Source: Calothrix brevissima NIES-22 (GTDB taxonomy: Bacteria > Cyanobacteriota > Cyanobacteriia > Cyanobacteriales > Nostocaceae). From it: a DNA stretch of 64,000 nt. The position numbers and the translations under genes were made by a program. How positions within the stretch are numbered: position 1 is the stretch's first letter; each line of letters begins with the position of its first letter. Below, piece after piece: positions 46,285-54,849 of the stretch. The stretch spans positions 744,001-808,000 of the forward strand of contig NZ_AP018207.1 of NCBI RefSeq assembly GCF_002367995.1, given 5' to 3'. Below the pieces are notes generated by a model. That model saw only the letters and a program-made list of their open reading frames with translations. It was not told the origin of the DNA and ran no database searches.

Positions 46285-46405
46285 TTTCCACCCCTTACCG
46301 CAAACCTACGGAATATATTCACGTAATCTTAATATTAGTTTGCGTTTCTCAAAATAGCCTAACGCTAAGATGTTGTATGTTTCTGCTGGAGAGGTTCGAT
46401 ATTCT

Positions 46406-47008
46406 ATGCATTTTGATTTACCAGAAATAATTAAATCACTGGGCTATTTTGGTGTGTGGGGAATTATCTTTGCTGAGTCTGGTTTGCTGATTGGTTTTTT
46501 TCTTCCTGGCGATAGCTTACTGTTTACTGCTGGCTTTGTCGCGTCTCAACATTTACTAAATATTTGGATTTTAATTATTGGTGCTTTTATCTGTGCTGTC
46601 CTCGGTGATAATGTTGGCTATGCTACAGGCTTTAGATTTGGCAGAAAATTATTTAGTAAAGAAGATTCATGGTTATTTCATAAGAAACATATTGTCAAAA
46701 CCCAAAAGTTTTACAACAAACATGGCAAGAAAACTATTGTTTTAGCTCGTTTTGTCCCTATTGTCCGCACTTTTGCGCCAATTGTGGCGGGTGTTGGTTC
46801 GATGCATTATCGGACATTTATGTCTTATAACTTAGTTGGTGGTTTTATCTGGACATTTGGAATTACTTTCTTAGGATTCTTTTTAGGTAAATCTTTACCA
46901 CCAGAACAAGTAGATAAATACTTGTTACCGATTATCGGCTTGATTATTGTTGTTTCTTTACTGCCATCAATTTTTCATGTGATTCAAGAAAGTAAAGCTA
47001 GTAAGTAA
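46406..47008 (+). CDS. DedA family membrane protein
   Basis: About 200 residues (or 212 from the ATG at 46370; the ATG at 46406 leads straight into MHFDLPEIIKSLGYFGV). DedA motifs: FAESGLLIGFFLPGDSLL near the start, FGRKLF, and ARFVPIVRTFAPIVAGVGSM. DedA proteins are undecaprenyl-phosphate/phospholipid translocases or related to membrane homeostasis. Diverges from the ABC-2 gene. Confidence 0.93.
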   Translation: MHFDLPEIIKSLGYFGVWGIIFAESGLLIGFFLPGDSLLFTAGFVASQHLLNIWILIIGAFICAVLGDNVGYATGFRFGRKLFSKEDSWLFHKKHIVKTQKFYNKHGKKTIVLARFVPIVRTFAPIVAGVGSMHYRTFMSYNLVGGFIWTFGITFLGFFLGKSLPPEQVDKYLLPIIGLIIVVSLLPSIFHVIQESKASK

Positions 47009-47109
47009 AGTAAGTAAGTAAGTATAAGGCAGTACATATCAGATAAAAACTGCTTTTGTTTACTATTTATTAATCGGCATTTTATCTATAATTGTGTCTA
47101 CCAAATTAT

Positions 47110-47144
47110 AATATCCCCGAATTCTTAAAGAATTTAGGGATATT
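47110..47144. terminator. Bidirectional terminator between converging genes
   Basis: AATATCCC (47110-47117) pairs with GGGATATT (47137-47144), with an inner AATTCTT/AAGAATT stem. It lies between the DedA gene and the leftward RTX-like gene, with A/T-rich flanks on both sides. Confidence 0.7.
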
Positions 47145-47193
47145 ATTTCGTGATAAATTTAAGCTTCAAAATCATTTCTCATAAAAGAAACGA

Positions 47194-48534
47194 TCAAGTA
47201 GTAGCTCTATTGTTAGAGAGTAAATCATTGTAGCTGTAACGACCATCAGCAAAGTTAAATTGCTCAAAACCAGTGGCGATCGCGCTGATGCCATCTAGTT
47301 GAAAAATTACACTATTCTGCTTATTATAAATGCCAAAACTAATCTGAAAATTGTCTTTGTTGTAAGCGTCAAAGCTGAGTGTATCGAAACCTTTGCCACC
47401 ATCAATTATAGCCTGACCAAACCCTTGTAAAAAGTCGTCACCTTCTCCTAAGTTTATCTGTACGCCACCTCCTAAACTAGAGGCAATTAAGGTATCGTTT
47501 CCTCTACCTGTATCAATAGTGCCGCCAAATATGCCGTAACTGTTGTCACCTGTAGCTTTGGCAATGATTTTATCGTTACCAAACCCGGTATTAATTGAGC
47601 CGCGAGTGTTGTCAATAGCGATCGCGGTTTTATTAGCTTTAGCAGTAGCTTCTATAATGTCGTCTCCGCTACCAGTAGCAATCCAGCCCCTAGTGTTGTC
47701 AATAGCGATCGCTTTATCATTAACTTCAGTACTAGCTTTAGCAACAGCAAAGGCTAAAGCTTGATTATCGGATGTTGCATTCGCGAAAGCCGAACTATAA
47801 GTTGCTGCAAAGCCAGCAGTACTAGTAGTAGCACTCGCAGTAAGAGTATCATTACCTTTACCAGTGAAAATTGTCCCGCTAGTATTCCTAATCCCTGTGG
47901 CGGTAATGCTTCCTGTGGCTAAACTTGTGGCTATGGCTTGGGCGAAAGCTGTCAGAGTGTCAGAGGTTGGGGTTTTGCAGATAACTTCTACGATACTTGT
48001 AGCATCTACAGTAGCTATAGCTACTGCACTGATAGAACCTTCAGTATCACCACTAACAGAGTCATCGCCTTTACCCGTGTAAATTCCCCCCCATGAGTTA
48101 TCAATTCCGCTAACATTAGCATTGACATTAAGGGAGGCAAAAGCATTAGCTATAGCTGTTGCATCTCGTTTTTCTGCAATAGCTATAGCTTGAGATACTG
48201 TCTCTGCAAGAACGCTGATATTTGCTATTGCTCTACCTTTAACTACATCGTTACCATCATTGGTATTGATAAATCCTTCATTTTTAATTCCATAGGTAGA
48301 AATAGTAGCTTTAGCATTGGGAACTTCCCTCGATCTCGCCTTACTTTTTCCTGTTTCTAGCTCAACATAAACTCCTAAACCAAAATCAGCGCTAATGCTA
48401 GAAGTCCCGATGATTCTATCATCTCCGTTTAATGTATCTACATAAGCAAATCGGGGGTTGTATATTGCTCTATCTGGATTAACAACATCCGCGTTATTGC
48501 TAAACCTGATTCTGTTTAAGTTTAAGGCTGTCAT
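47194..48534 (-). CDS. Ala-rich RTX-like calcium-binding protein (copy 1)
   Basis: A 446-residue low-complexity protein with scattered RTX-type nonapeptides (NTNDGNDVVKG, YTGKGDDSVSGD, FTGKGNDTL, GSGDDIIEA, GFGNDKI, GRGNDTL, GEGDDFLQG) that should bind Ca2+ in a beta-roll. Between them are long Ala/Ile/Thr-rich segments. No N-terminal signal; secretion by a type I system via the C-terminus is typical of RTX proteins (family knowledge). The C-terminus carries DTLSFDAYNK and GFEQFNFADGRYSYNDL. Paralogous to the next leftward gene upstream, with the same start pattern (RIRFSNNADVVNP). Confidence 0.85.
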   Translation of the reverse strand: MTALNLNRIRFSNNADVVNPDRAIYNPRFAYVDTLNGDDRIIGTSSISADFGLGVYVELETGKSKARSREVPNAKATISTYGIKNEGFINTNDGNDVVKGRAIANISVLAETVSQAIAIAEKRDATAIANAFASLNVNANVSGIDNSWGGIYTGKGDDSVSGDTEGSISAVAIATVDATSIVEVICKTPTSDTLTAFAQAIATSLATGSITATGIRNTSGTIFTGKGNDTLTASATTSTAGFAATYSSAFANATSDNQALAFAVAKASTEVNDKAIAIDNTRGWIATGSGDDIIEATAKANKTAIAIDNTRGSINTGFGNDKIIAKATGDNSYGIFGGTIDTGRGNDTLIASSLGGGVQINLGEGDDFLQGFGQAIIDGGKGFDTLSFDAYNKDNFQISFGIYNKQNSVIFQLDGISAIATGFEQFNFADGRYSYNDLLSNNRATT

Positions 48535-48763
48535 AAAATTCTCCTCTATATTGATTTACAGCATGAATTTGCATCAAATCTCAGATTTTAAATTTTGCCT
48601 TGAAGATGCAAAACTTAAAATCTCAGTTGGTTTGCAGCAGGCGAATTCCTTCGGGAAACAAATTCCCAAGGACAAATTAGAGACTTTTAGATTTTCCCTT
48701 TAAGATTTTGGATTGAGAGAATTTTCCTCTCCAACCCTAAAGCCAAAATTAATTAACTAATAT
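48535..48763. other. Leader of RTX-like copy 1
   Basis: About 230 bp of AT-rich DNA upstream of the first RTX-like gene. It holds repeated AAAATCTCA/ATCTCAGATTT-type words (near 48578 and 48629). No gene seen. Confidence 0.4.
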
Positions 48764-48884
48764 TAGGACTTACGCAGTGTCAGATATTTTTCATGCTTTT
48801 TGTCAATGGTCGATAGTCCATAGTCGAAAAACATGAATTTTGACCACCCTTGTGAGAGTTTTTGTGTTCGGTGCGTAAGTCCTA
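48764..48884. mobile_element. 121-bp MITE with TAGGACTTACGCA ends
   Basis: Perfect 13-bp terminal inverted repeats TAGGACTTACGCA (48764-48776) and TGCGTAAGTCCTA (48872-48884), flanked by direct AATAT (48759-48763 and 48885-48889), a plausible 5-bp target duplication. The core contains heptamer-like TCAATGGTCGATAGTCCATA. No ORF. It lies between the two RTX-like paralogues. Confidence 0.8.
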
Positions 48885-49095
48885 AATATTTACTTGATGG
48901 TAAAAGCCCCTAGATTTATCTGTAGAATTAATCCAAAATCTAAAATCTCAAATCCAAAATTAATTACTGATAAAAGCACCCATAATAATTGTTGGCTGTT
49001 AACAGTTAACGGCCAACATCAATATCTTAAAAATAAGAGAGTTCCAAAAATCCGAGAGGTTTTAAATTCTCGATGAAAGCATTCAGCGTGATAAA
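48885..49095. other. Short gene-free stretch after the MITE
   Basis: AT-rich sequence with AAAATCTAAAATCTCAAATC-type words (near 48935) and a GTTGGCTGTTAACAGTTAACGGCCAAC imperfect dyad near 48991-49017 that may act as terminator of the second RTX-like gene. Confidence 0.4.
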
Positions 49096-50328
49096 TTAAG
49101 CAAACCTTAATTGCAGGGCATTGTAACTAGCATCAGCAAAGTTAAATTGCTCAAAGCCAGTAGTATTTAAGGTAACGCCATCAAGTTGAAAACTGACACT
49201 ATTGTTGAGGCTAATACCAAAAATACCACCAAACTTAATCTGAAAATCGTTGAACTTGTAGTCAGATAAGTCGAGTGTATCCCGACCTAGACCACCTTCT
49301 ATTTTAGCTGCACCGAAACCTTTAACAAAGTCGTTACCTGCACCCAAATCAATGTTAACTCCACCACCAAAACTAGAGGCGATAACACTGTCGTTTCCGT
49401 TACCTGTATTTATACTACCACCAAATATACCATAAGAGTCAGAGCCAGTAGCCTTGGCAGTAATTTTATCGTCTCCATCCCCGGTATCAATTTTGCCGTT
49501 ACTATTGTCGATAGCGATCGCCTTATCAGTGGCCTTAGCGGTAGCAGATGCAATAGCTTCAGCTAAAACTTTATTCTCACCAGTAGCATTTGCGATGGTA
49601 GAACTAATAGTACCTGCAAAACCACCTGCGCTAGAAGTAGCAGTAGCATTAATGGTATCGTTACCGTCACCAGTGCTAATTACTCCTCGACTATTATTTA
49701 TCCCGGTGGTTATAATACTGGCCTTGGCTAAACTTGTAGCTATGGCTTTGGCAAAAGCGGTGACTCCGTTAGATATTGGCGCTTCAGCTATCGCCACTGC
49801 AGTAGCCAATGCGATCGCTGAAATTGATCCTTCAGCATCGCCAGTTATAGTGTCACTATCCTTACCAGTGTAAATAGTAGCCCAGGAATTATCAATTCCT
49901 TCGGCAGTAGCTTTGATGTTAATAGAGGCAAAAGCATTGGTGATGGCTACAGCATCTGCTCTTCTGGCAAAGGCTATGGCTTGAGATACTGAATCTGCTG
50001 TAGCGCTAATGTTAGCCTTGGCACTACCTTGAATGACATCTAAGCCATTATTTGTACTGATAGTTCCTTCGTTTTTAATCCCATAGACTTCAACATCAGC
50101 CTTACCACTCAATTCAGCAGAAGCGATCGTGAATTGTCCTCTGCTAGCTTTAGCTCCAACAAAGCTATATACTTCAAAACCACGACTTACATTAGCAGTA
50201 CCAATGATTTTATCGTCGCCGCCAAAAGTATCTACATAAGATGATTTGGGATTGTATATTGCCTCACCTGGATTGAGGACATCAGAATTATTACTAAATC
50301 TGATTTTAGCTAAGTTTAAGTTGGTCAT
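49096..50328 (-). CDS. Ala-rich RTX-like calcium-binding protein (copy 2)
   Basis: A 410-residue paralogue of the gene at 47194: same start (RIRFSNNSDVLNPGEAIYNP), same order of Ala-rich blocks and nonapeptides (STNNGLDVIQG, YTGKDSDTITGD, STGDGNDTI, DTGDGDDKI, NTGNGNDSV, GAGNDFVKG) and the same end (DTLDLSDYKFNDF, GFEQFNFADASYNAL). It lacks one repeat block of about 35 residues compared with copy 1. A tandem duplication later separated by a MITE is the simplest history. Probably secreted and calcium-dependent. Confidence 0.85.
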   Translation of the reverse strand: MTNLNLAKIRFSNNSDVLNPGEAIYNPKSSYVDTFGGDDKIIGTANVSRGFEVYSFVGAKASRGQFTIASAELSGKADVEVYGIKNEGTISTNNGLDVIQGSAKANISATADSVSQAIAFARRADAVAITNAFASINIKATAEGIDNSWATIYTGKDSDTITGDAEGSISAIALATAVAIAEAPISNGVTAFAKAIATSLAKASIITTGINNSRGVISTGDGNDTINATATSSAGGFAGTISSTIANATGENKVLAEAIASATAKATDKAIAIDNSNGKIDTGDGDDKITAKATGSDSYGIFGGSINTGNGNDSVIASSFGGGVNIDLGAGNDFVKGFGAAKIEGGLGRDTLDLSDYKFNDFQIKFGGIFGISLNNSVSFQLDGVTLNTTGFEQFNFADASYNALQLRFA

Positions 50329-50825
50329 AAAACAATCCTTCTGATTTTAATTTGCTGCATCACTTTTAAGTTATGGCGATTAAGCCACAACTTAGACATA
50401 TATATATGCAGTTAATTTTTCACCTATTTAGGATTAAATAAGCGATATAACTACATATTTGGCAACTTGATTAATCACCAAAAGCTAGTATTTACATATC
50501 AATAGGACAAATTTATTTCCACAAATAAATTATTTGATATTTAGTTTCTTTTTGAGATTTTGTTAGCTAAATTAATTTGTACAAATATTTTTTAGCAAGT
50601 ATTTTTTATGCTCGCTTATATCTAGCATAATTCATATTGCAAAATAATTTAGCCAAAATGGCTAGTTTTTTGTCTAATTTAACCAAACAATGGGAAATGC
50701 ACTTATTTTGACTGGATAAATAAAGTTTTTATGAATTTATCCGTATCTTTTATAAGATAAAGTTAAATTTCTCTGAAAAAGATGGTCAATTAAGAGAGTA
50801 GGGGGCAGGGGGCAGAGGTAGTTCC
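50329..50825. other. Upstream region of RTX-like copy 2
   Basis: About 500 bp of very AT-rich DNA, ending in a short GGGGGCAG heptamer run (50799-50815). No gene. It should contain the RTX-like promoter; no operator recognised. Confidence 0.4.
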
Positions 50826-51842
50826 CTAAGCAACGGCTGGTTCTAACAGATGGATTGTGCCAACATTTGCATTTATTTCCACATTGACACCAACTGGCAA
50901 AGTAAATTTATCTGGAATATGACCGATTGCCGCACCATACCAAGCAGGAATACCTAAGGGGAGAATGTGGTCTTGTAATACTTGCATTAAAGTAAAATTT
51001 GGTTCATCGCCTAGACTACAGTCAGTACATTGTCCAAAAATCAAGCCAGCAATGCGATGTAGTATACCAGCATTTTTTAATTGGGTGAGCATTCGGTCTA
51101 TACGATAGATATCTTCACCGATGTCTTCCAAAAAAAGAATACTTTGGTTCCAAGCAGGAAGATAAGGCGAACCCACCATTGCGGCTAGTACCGATAAATT
51201 ACCCCCCACAAGTTTACCTTGAGCTTTCCCCAGTGCAATGGGCGAAAATTGCCAGGTATTAGTAGTAGGGTTTTGCATTGTCACTGCTTCCCCGGTAAAT
51301 AGAATACGCTGAAGGTAATCTAGGGTAAACTGATTCCAGGTGGAAATTGCCACCGGGCCGTGAAAAGTAATAATGCGACTACGAGCGTTAATAGCTAATA
51401 ATAAAGAAGTAATATCGCTATAGCCCATCAAAATTTTGGGATGGGAGCGGATATTAGTATAGTTGAGTAAAGGTAACAGGCGATTACAACCCCAACCGCC
51501 CCGCATCGCCATAATCGCTTTTACAGATTTATCGGTAAACATGGCGTTTATGTCAAAAGCGCGATCGCTATCTTTCCCCGCTAAATAACCATAACGATCT
51601 AAAATATGCTTGCCTAACTTGACTTTTAAACCTAAATCTGCAAAGTTACGCTGCGCTGTTTCCACATGTTTTGCATCCACAACAGCCGCAGGGGCAATTA
51701 AGCCCACAGTATCGCCTGTTTGCAAGCGCTGTGGCTTAAGCATAGTCTGGGGAGAGAGTTTACCTTGAGCAGTTAACGGTTGTAACTGAGTAGCTAAGGT
51801 AGCAAGTCCGAAGTTTGTCAGGAATTGACGGCGATTAGGCAT
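50826..51842 (-). CDS. LD-carboxypeptidase (S66 / MccF-like), Tat signal
   Basis: A 338-residue S66 peptidase. The frame opens at 51863, but those codons lie in GGGCATA heptamers. The ATG at 51842 starts MPNRRQFLTNFGLATLA, a twin-arginine export signal. S66 motifs: GDTVGLIAPA, MRGGWGCNRLLPLL, the nucleophile in LMGYSDITSLL, and a conserved Glu/His pair further on. LD-carboxypeptidases trim the terminal D-Ala of peptidoglycan stem peptides during recycling; MccF relatives detoxify microcin-type conjugates. Confidence 0.9.
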   Translation of the reverse strand: MPNRRQFLTNFGLATLATQLQPLTAQGKLSPQTMLKPQRLQTGDTVGLIAPAAVVDAKHVETAQRNFADLGLKVKLGKHILDRYGYLAGKDSDRAFDINAMFTDKSVKAIMAMRGGWGCNRLLPLLNYTNIRSHPKILMGYSDITSLLLAINARSRIITFHGPVAISTWNQFTLDYLQRILFTGEAVTMQNPTTNTWQFSPIALGKAQGKLVGGNLSVLAAMVGSPYLPAWNQSILFLEDIGEDIYRIDRMLTQLKNAGILHRIAGLIFGQCTDCSLGDEPNFTLMQVLQDHILPLGIPAWYGAAIGHIPDKFTLPVGVNVEINANVGTIHLLEPAVA

Positions 51843-51878
51843 GGGGTATGGGGCATAGGGCATAGGGCATAGGGCATT
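51843..51878. repeat. STRR of GGGCATA units
   Basis: Heptamers GGGGTAT, GGGGCATA and GGGCATA directly upstream of the S66 peptidase start. They create a spurious 7-codon extension of that gene. Confidence 0.8.
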
Positions 51879-51954
51879 GCTTTGCCCTTACTTTGTTGTA
51901 TGCGGATACTTTATTTACCTGAAAATATACTGTAAATGAGCTTGGAAAATATTA

Positions 51955-52317
51955 ATGGTCAAAAAACGGTTAATAATTGAGATGGGGATGGGAATTGATC
52001 AACATGGACAAGAACCAACAGTAGCAGCAGCTAGGGCGGTAAGAAATGCGATCGCTCATAATGCTTTACCTGGTGTATGGGAAGTAGCAGGTTTAACTGA
52101 CCCTAATGAGATGATTGTAGAAGTACAAGTAGCCGTACCATACCCAGAACAAGTCAACTCAGAGGAAGTATTAGCTGTGCTTCCCTTTGGGCGCAAAACT
52201 CTGACTGTAGAATCTGGAGGTATGGTAGTGCAGGGACGAGCAATTCCCTCTCTTAACGATAAAAATGACGAAATGTTGATAGCCGTTGCGGCTGTTACCG
52301 TTTTTATCGATAAATAA
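51955..52317 (+). CDS. Lin0512 family protein
   Basis: A 120-residue protein starting KRLIIEMGMGIDQHGQEPT, followed by AAARAVRNAIAHNALPG and LPFGRKTLTVESGGMVVQGR. This is the Lin0512 pattern, small conserved proteins of unknown function. No membrane span. Stands alone. Confidence 0.88.
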   Translation: MVKKRLIIEMGMGIDQHGQEPTVAAARAVRNAIAHNALPGVWEVAGLTDPNEMIVEVQVAVPYPEQVNSEEVLAVLPFGRKTLTVESGGMVVQGRAIPSLNDKNDEMLIAVAAVTVFIDK

Positions 52318-52331
52318 ATAACGATCGTTGA

Positions 52332-52394
52332 TTGTAGGGGCACTGGCACTGCCATGCCCCAAAGCGCGTACTCATTGATCGGAAATATGCTGTA
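52332..52394. repeat. Dispersed 60-bp repeat, copy 1
   Basis: TTGTAGGGGCACTGGCACTG onward to AAATATGCTGTA (52383-52394). Nearly the same sequence occurs at 54404-54467, and its first third again at 54688-54714. Confidence 0.8.
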
Positions 52395-52539
52395 TGTAGC
52401 GCCGCTACGTTTTCAAAATCACGACTTGTCCAGCCTAAACCATTTGCCTGAATGACTGTGGGGTAAAATGAGCTAATTGGGATAAAAATCTCTGGCGGTA
52501 AGTTCTACCTACGATCTATCTTCACCACTCCAGCGACCA

Positions 52540-52878
52540 ATGTCTCAACAGCATAATGAATCTTCCCAAATTCAGCAAATAATCGGACTGAAACCCAACC
52601 ATTTTGCTGATTTAATCAGAACTGCACAATTAATTTTTGACCCCGCAGCAGGACTTTCTGGTAGAAATGTCAAAGTTGACTGGCGCGATTTTGGGATTCC
52701 TCTGGATGTAGCAGATAATCTCAAATCTTTGGGAGAAGAGTATCGCTATGCATCTCCCCATGTTCCTGTGGAAAACATTTGGAGCAAATTGACACCAGAA
52801 ACTCGGATTTGGTTTATGGAACACAAAGATGAGTTATGGCAATTTGAAGAAGCTTTCCCAGCACTTGATGAAGACTAA
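52540..52878 (+). CDS. Conserved-looking hypothetical soluble protein
   Basis: A 112-residue protein, mainly helical, with IIGLKPNHFADLIRTAQLIF, a WRDFGIP turn and an acidic C-terminus (FEEAFPALDED). No family named. The ATG at 52540 gives a sensible start. A strong hairpin (52948) lies after the gene. Confidence 0.75.
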   Translation: MSQQHNESSQIQQIIGLKPNHFADLIRTAQLIFDPAAGLSGRNVKVDWRDFGIPLDVADNLKSLGEEYRYASPHVPVENIWSKLTPETRIWFMEHKDELWQFEEAFPALDED

Positions 52879-52947
52879 TTTTTCAAATACGCCTTGATAG
52901 CTGAAGTAATCAACAATTAGACTCTGGAAAAAAATACAGTTTGTTGG

Positions 52948-52977
52948 TAGGGACACAACCTATTTGTTGTGTCCCTA
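52948..52977. terminator. 12-bp perfect stem-loop after gene 52540
   Basis: TAGGGACACAAC (52948-52959) pairs with GTTGTGTCCCTA (52966-52977) around a 6-base loop. It lacks a long T-run, so it may be a terminator or a dispersed palindrome. Confidence 0.6.
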
Positions 52978-53157
52978 CTATAATATTGTCGTCTCCAAAA
53001 TTTTTATGAATTCTCAGCAATCGTACTGAGGCTTAATGTGCTATACATACATCCTTTATCATTGATAGGAAAATTTAAATTTATATCCTGTCTGGGGTAT
53101 TGCGCGATCGCATTAGCTTATGTGCATAGTTAAACTAATGAGAAAAGCGCTTTATCA

Positions 53158-54342
53158 ATGAATCATACCTTGAGTATTCTTCCTATTGTAGAGGAATCGA
53201 CCACGGAAAATCCTGCTGTTGCTGTTCAAAATCCATTGATCAAGCAAATAGCAATCGTATTTTTAGAAATGCTTTTAGCTGTGCCCTTTGGTTTCTGTTT
53301 AACTAAATTGCACATAGGCGGAATAGCCTGGTTATTTGGCGGAGTTGCTGCGGGTACTGTAGTGTTGCAGGGATGCCGAATTTTCTATCAATATTCTCCC
53401 AAACCTAACCGCACCGCCAGAAAAGTTGGCATGGCATTGGTAGGATTAACAGTTGGAACCGCAACTACTTACAGCGATTTAGCTACAGTAGCTAATGGTA
53501 TTCCTATTTTTGTTTTATTAACCTTTTTTCTGTTAATTTGTGGTAGTGGTATTGGCTACATTTATTCCCGCCTCAGCCAAACGAATTTATTAACATCAAT
53601 GCTGGCGACAGTTCCCGGTGGTGTGGGAATAATGGCTTCTATTGCTGCTGACTATAACAAAAATGTTACCCTAGTTGCATTAGTTCAAGCTTTGCGTGTC
53701 ACAACTGTAGTTTTGCTGATTCCTTTTATTGCCAGAACGACAGTTGGTAATGCTTGGAATCCGTCAATAATTCCCACTCCAAGTAATTTATTTAATTTTG
53801 ATATCTCTCAATTAGGATTACTGCTGTTAGTACTGGGAATAATTGGATTAATTGTTTACCTATCGATATTATTTAAAATCCCCGCCGGGGATTTTTTTGG
53901 CGCTTTATTAATTGGGTTAGGGTTTAACCAGGTAATTAATTTGCTACCTTTTGTCCAAGATATTCACTTTACCCCACCATCATTTATCAATATAATTGGG
54001 CAAATGCTGTTAGGAATTACCATCGGTGAATATTGGGGAGAAAAACCCAGTTTTGGGAAACGCACCATAGTCTATGCAGTTTTGTCTGTCATCATGACTT
54101 TAATCGCTGGTGCGATCGCTGCTATGCTAGCTATGCAATTAACTTCTTGGGATTGGTTAACTTGTCTATTGGTAACAGCACCAGGTGGTGCAGCAGAAAT
54201 GATTCTCGTCTCCCTAGTCTTAAATCATAATGTAGAGGTTGTCACCACAGGTCATTTAATCAGATTAATTGCCATTAACAGTTCCCTACCAATTTGGTTA
54301 TTTCTGTTTCGCCATCTTGATGGGCAATTATCTCTAAAGTAG
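53158..54342 (+). CDS. AbrB/PF05145-type membrane protein
   Basis: A 394-residue polytopic protein with about ten hydrophobic segments in two similar halves (GGVAAGTVVLQGCRI...GMALVGLTVGT and GALLIGLGFNQVINLL...GQMLLGITIG), and repeated VPGGVGIMAS and APGGAAEMILVS motifs. This is the family often named AbrB or putative ammonia monooxygenase, which is a membrane protein, not the AbrB DNA-binding regulator. Function unknown, probably transport. Confidence 0.88.
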   Translation: MNHTLSILPIVEESTTENPAVAVQNPLIKQIAIVFLEMLLAVPFGFCLTKLHIGGIAWLFGGVAAGTVVLQGCRIFYQYSPKPNRTARKVGMALVGLTVGTATTYSDLATVANGIPIFVLLTFFLLICGSGIGYIYSRLSQTNLLTSMLATVPGGVGIMASIAADYNKNVTLVALVQALRVTTVVLLIPFIARTTVGNAWNPSIIPTPSNLFNFDISQLGLLLLVLGIIGLIVYLSILFKIPAGDFFGALLIGLGFNQVINLLPFVQDIHFTPPSFINIIGQMLLGITIGEYWGEKPSFGKRTIVYAVLSVIMTLIAGAIAAMLAMQLTSWDWLTCLLVTAPGGAAEMILVSLVLNHNVEVVTTGHLIRLIAINSSLPIWLFLFRHLDGQLSLK

Positions 54343-54383
54343 TTAAAGTGTTGTCGCGCAGCGCAACGCACCGACAGAGAACA

Positions 54384-54467
54384 TACAGCAAATTTATAGT
54401 TAATTGTAGGGGCACTGGCACTGCCATGCCCCAAAGCGCGTACCTCATTTACCTGAAATATGCTGTA
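54384..54467. mobile_element. 84-bp MITE-like element with TACAGCA ends
   Basis: TACAGCAAATTT (54384-54395) and AAATATGCTGTA (54456-54467) form 12-bp inverted repeats with one mismatch. The inside carries the GGGGCACTGGCACTGCCATG palindrome-like motif. The right part matches 52332-52394. Confidence 0.6.
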
Positions 54468-54497
54468 AGTACAGCTGACGGAAAACACACAAACAGG

Positions 54498-54644
54498 AAC
54501 CCTGAAGTTAATTCCGGGAACCCTGAAGTTGATTCAGACTACGCGAAACACGGAAACGTCAACCCTGAAGTTGATTCCGAGAACCCTGAAGTTGATTCAG
54601 ACTACGCGAAACACGGAAACGTCAACCCTGAAGTTGATTCCGGG
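54498..54644. repeat. Seven-unit 21-bp tandem array (NPEVDS type)
   Basis: The word AACCCTGAAGTTGATTC starts at 54519, 54561, 54582 and 54624 (and with one change at 54498). All are multiples of 21 bp apart; the two missing positions (54540, 54603) hold the degenerate unit TACGCGAAACACGGAAACGTC. One frame reads as heptapeptides NPEVDSE/NPEVDSD/YAKHGNV. There is no coding gene around it. Confidence 0.9.
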
Positions 54645-54685
54645 TTCCCGCAAGCTATAACAATTTAAAAACAGAAGGCGACAGA

Positions 54686-54849
54686 TGGTAGGGGCACTGG
54701 CACTGCCATGCCCTCTAAAATATATTGGTACGCCGCAAATCCTATTTAAATTAAAATTAATTTCCCATTAACAAAAATATAAGGTGCGTTAGCCTACGGC
54801 ATAACACACCCTACAAAAAAATTACGAATTACGGATTACGAATTACGAA
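54686..54849. other. Gene-free tail of the cupA region
   Basis: Another partial copy of the GGGGCACTGGCACTGCCATG motif (54692-54711), then a GGTGCGTTAGCCTACGGC segment (54783-54800) and ATTACGAATTACGGATTACG heptamer-like repeats next to the cupA stop codon. Confidence 0.5.

Noticed and set aside
47543-48082. Rightward hydrophobic frames inside the RTX-like genes
   Set aside because: Antisense of Ala-rich coding repeats; the repeated GCT/GCA codons give open frames opposite.
53158-54342. Transcription regulator AbrB
   Set aside because: The family name is misleading: the protein has about ten membrane segments and no DNA-binding domain.
54348-54668. 106-codon frame through the 21-bp array near 54500
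   Set aside because: Runs across an element with inverted ends and the array. It lacks a ribosome-binding site and a normal protein core, so only the repeats are annotated.
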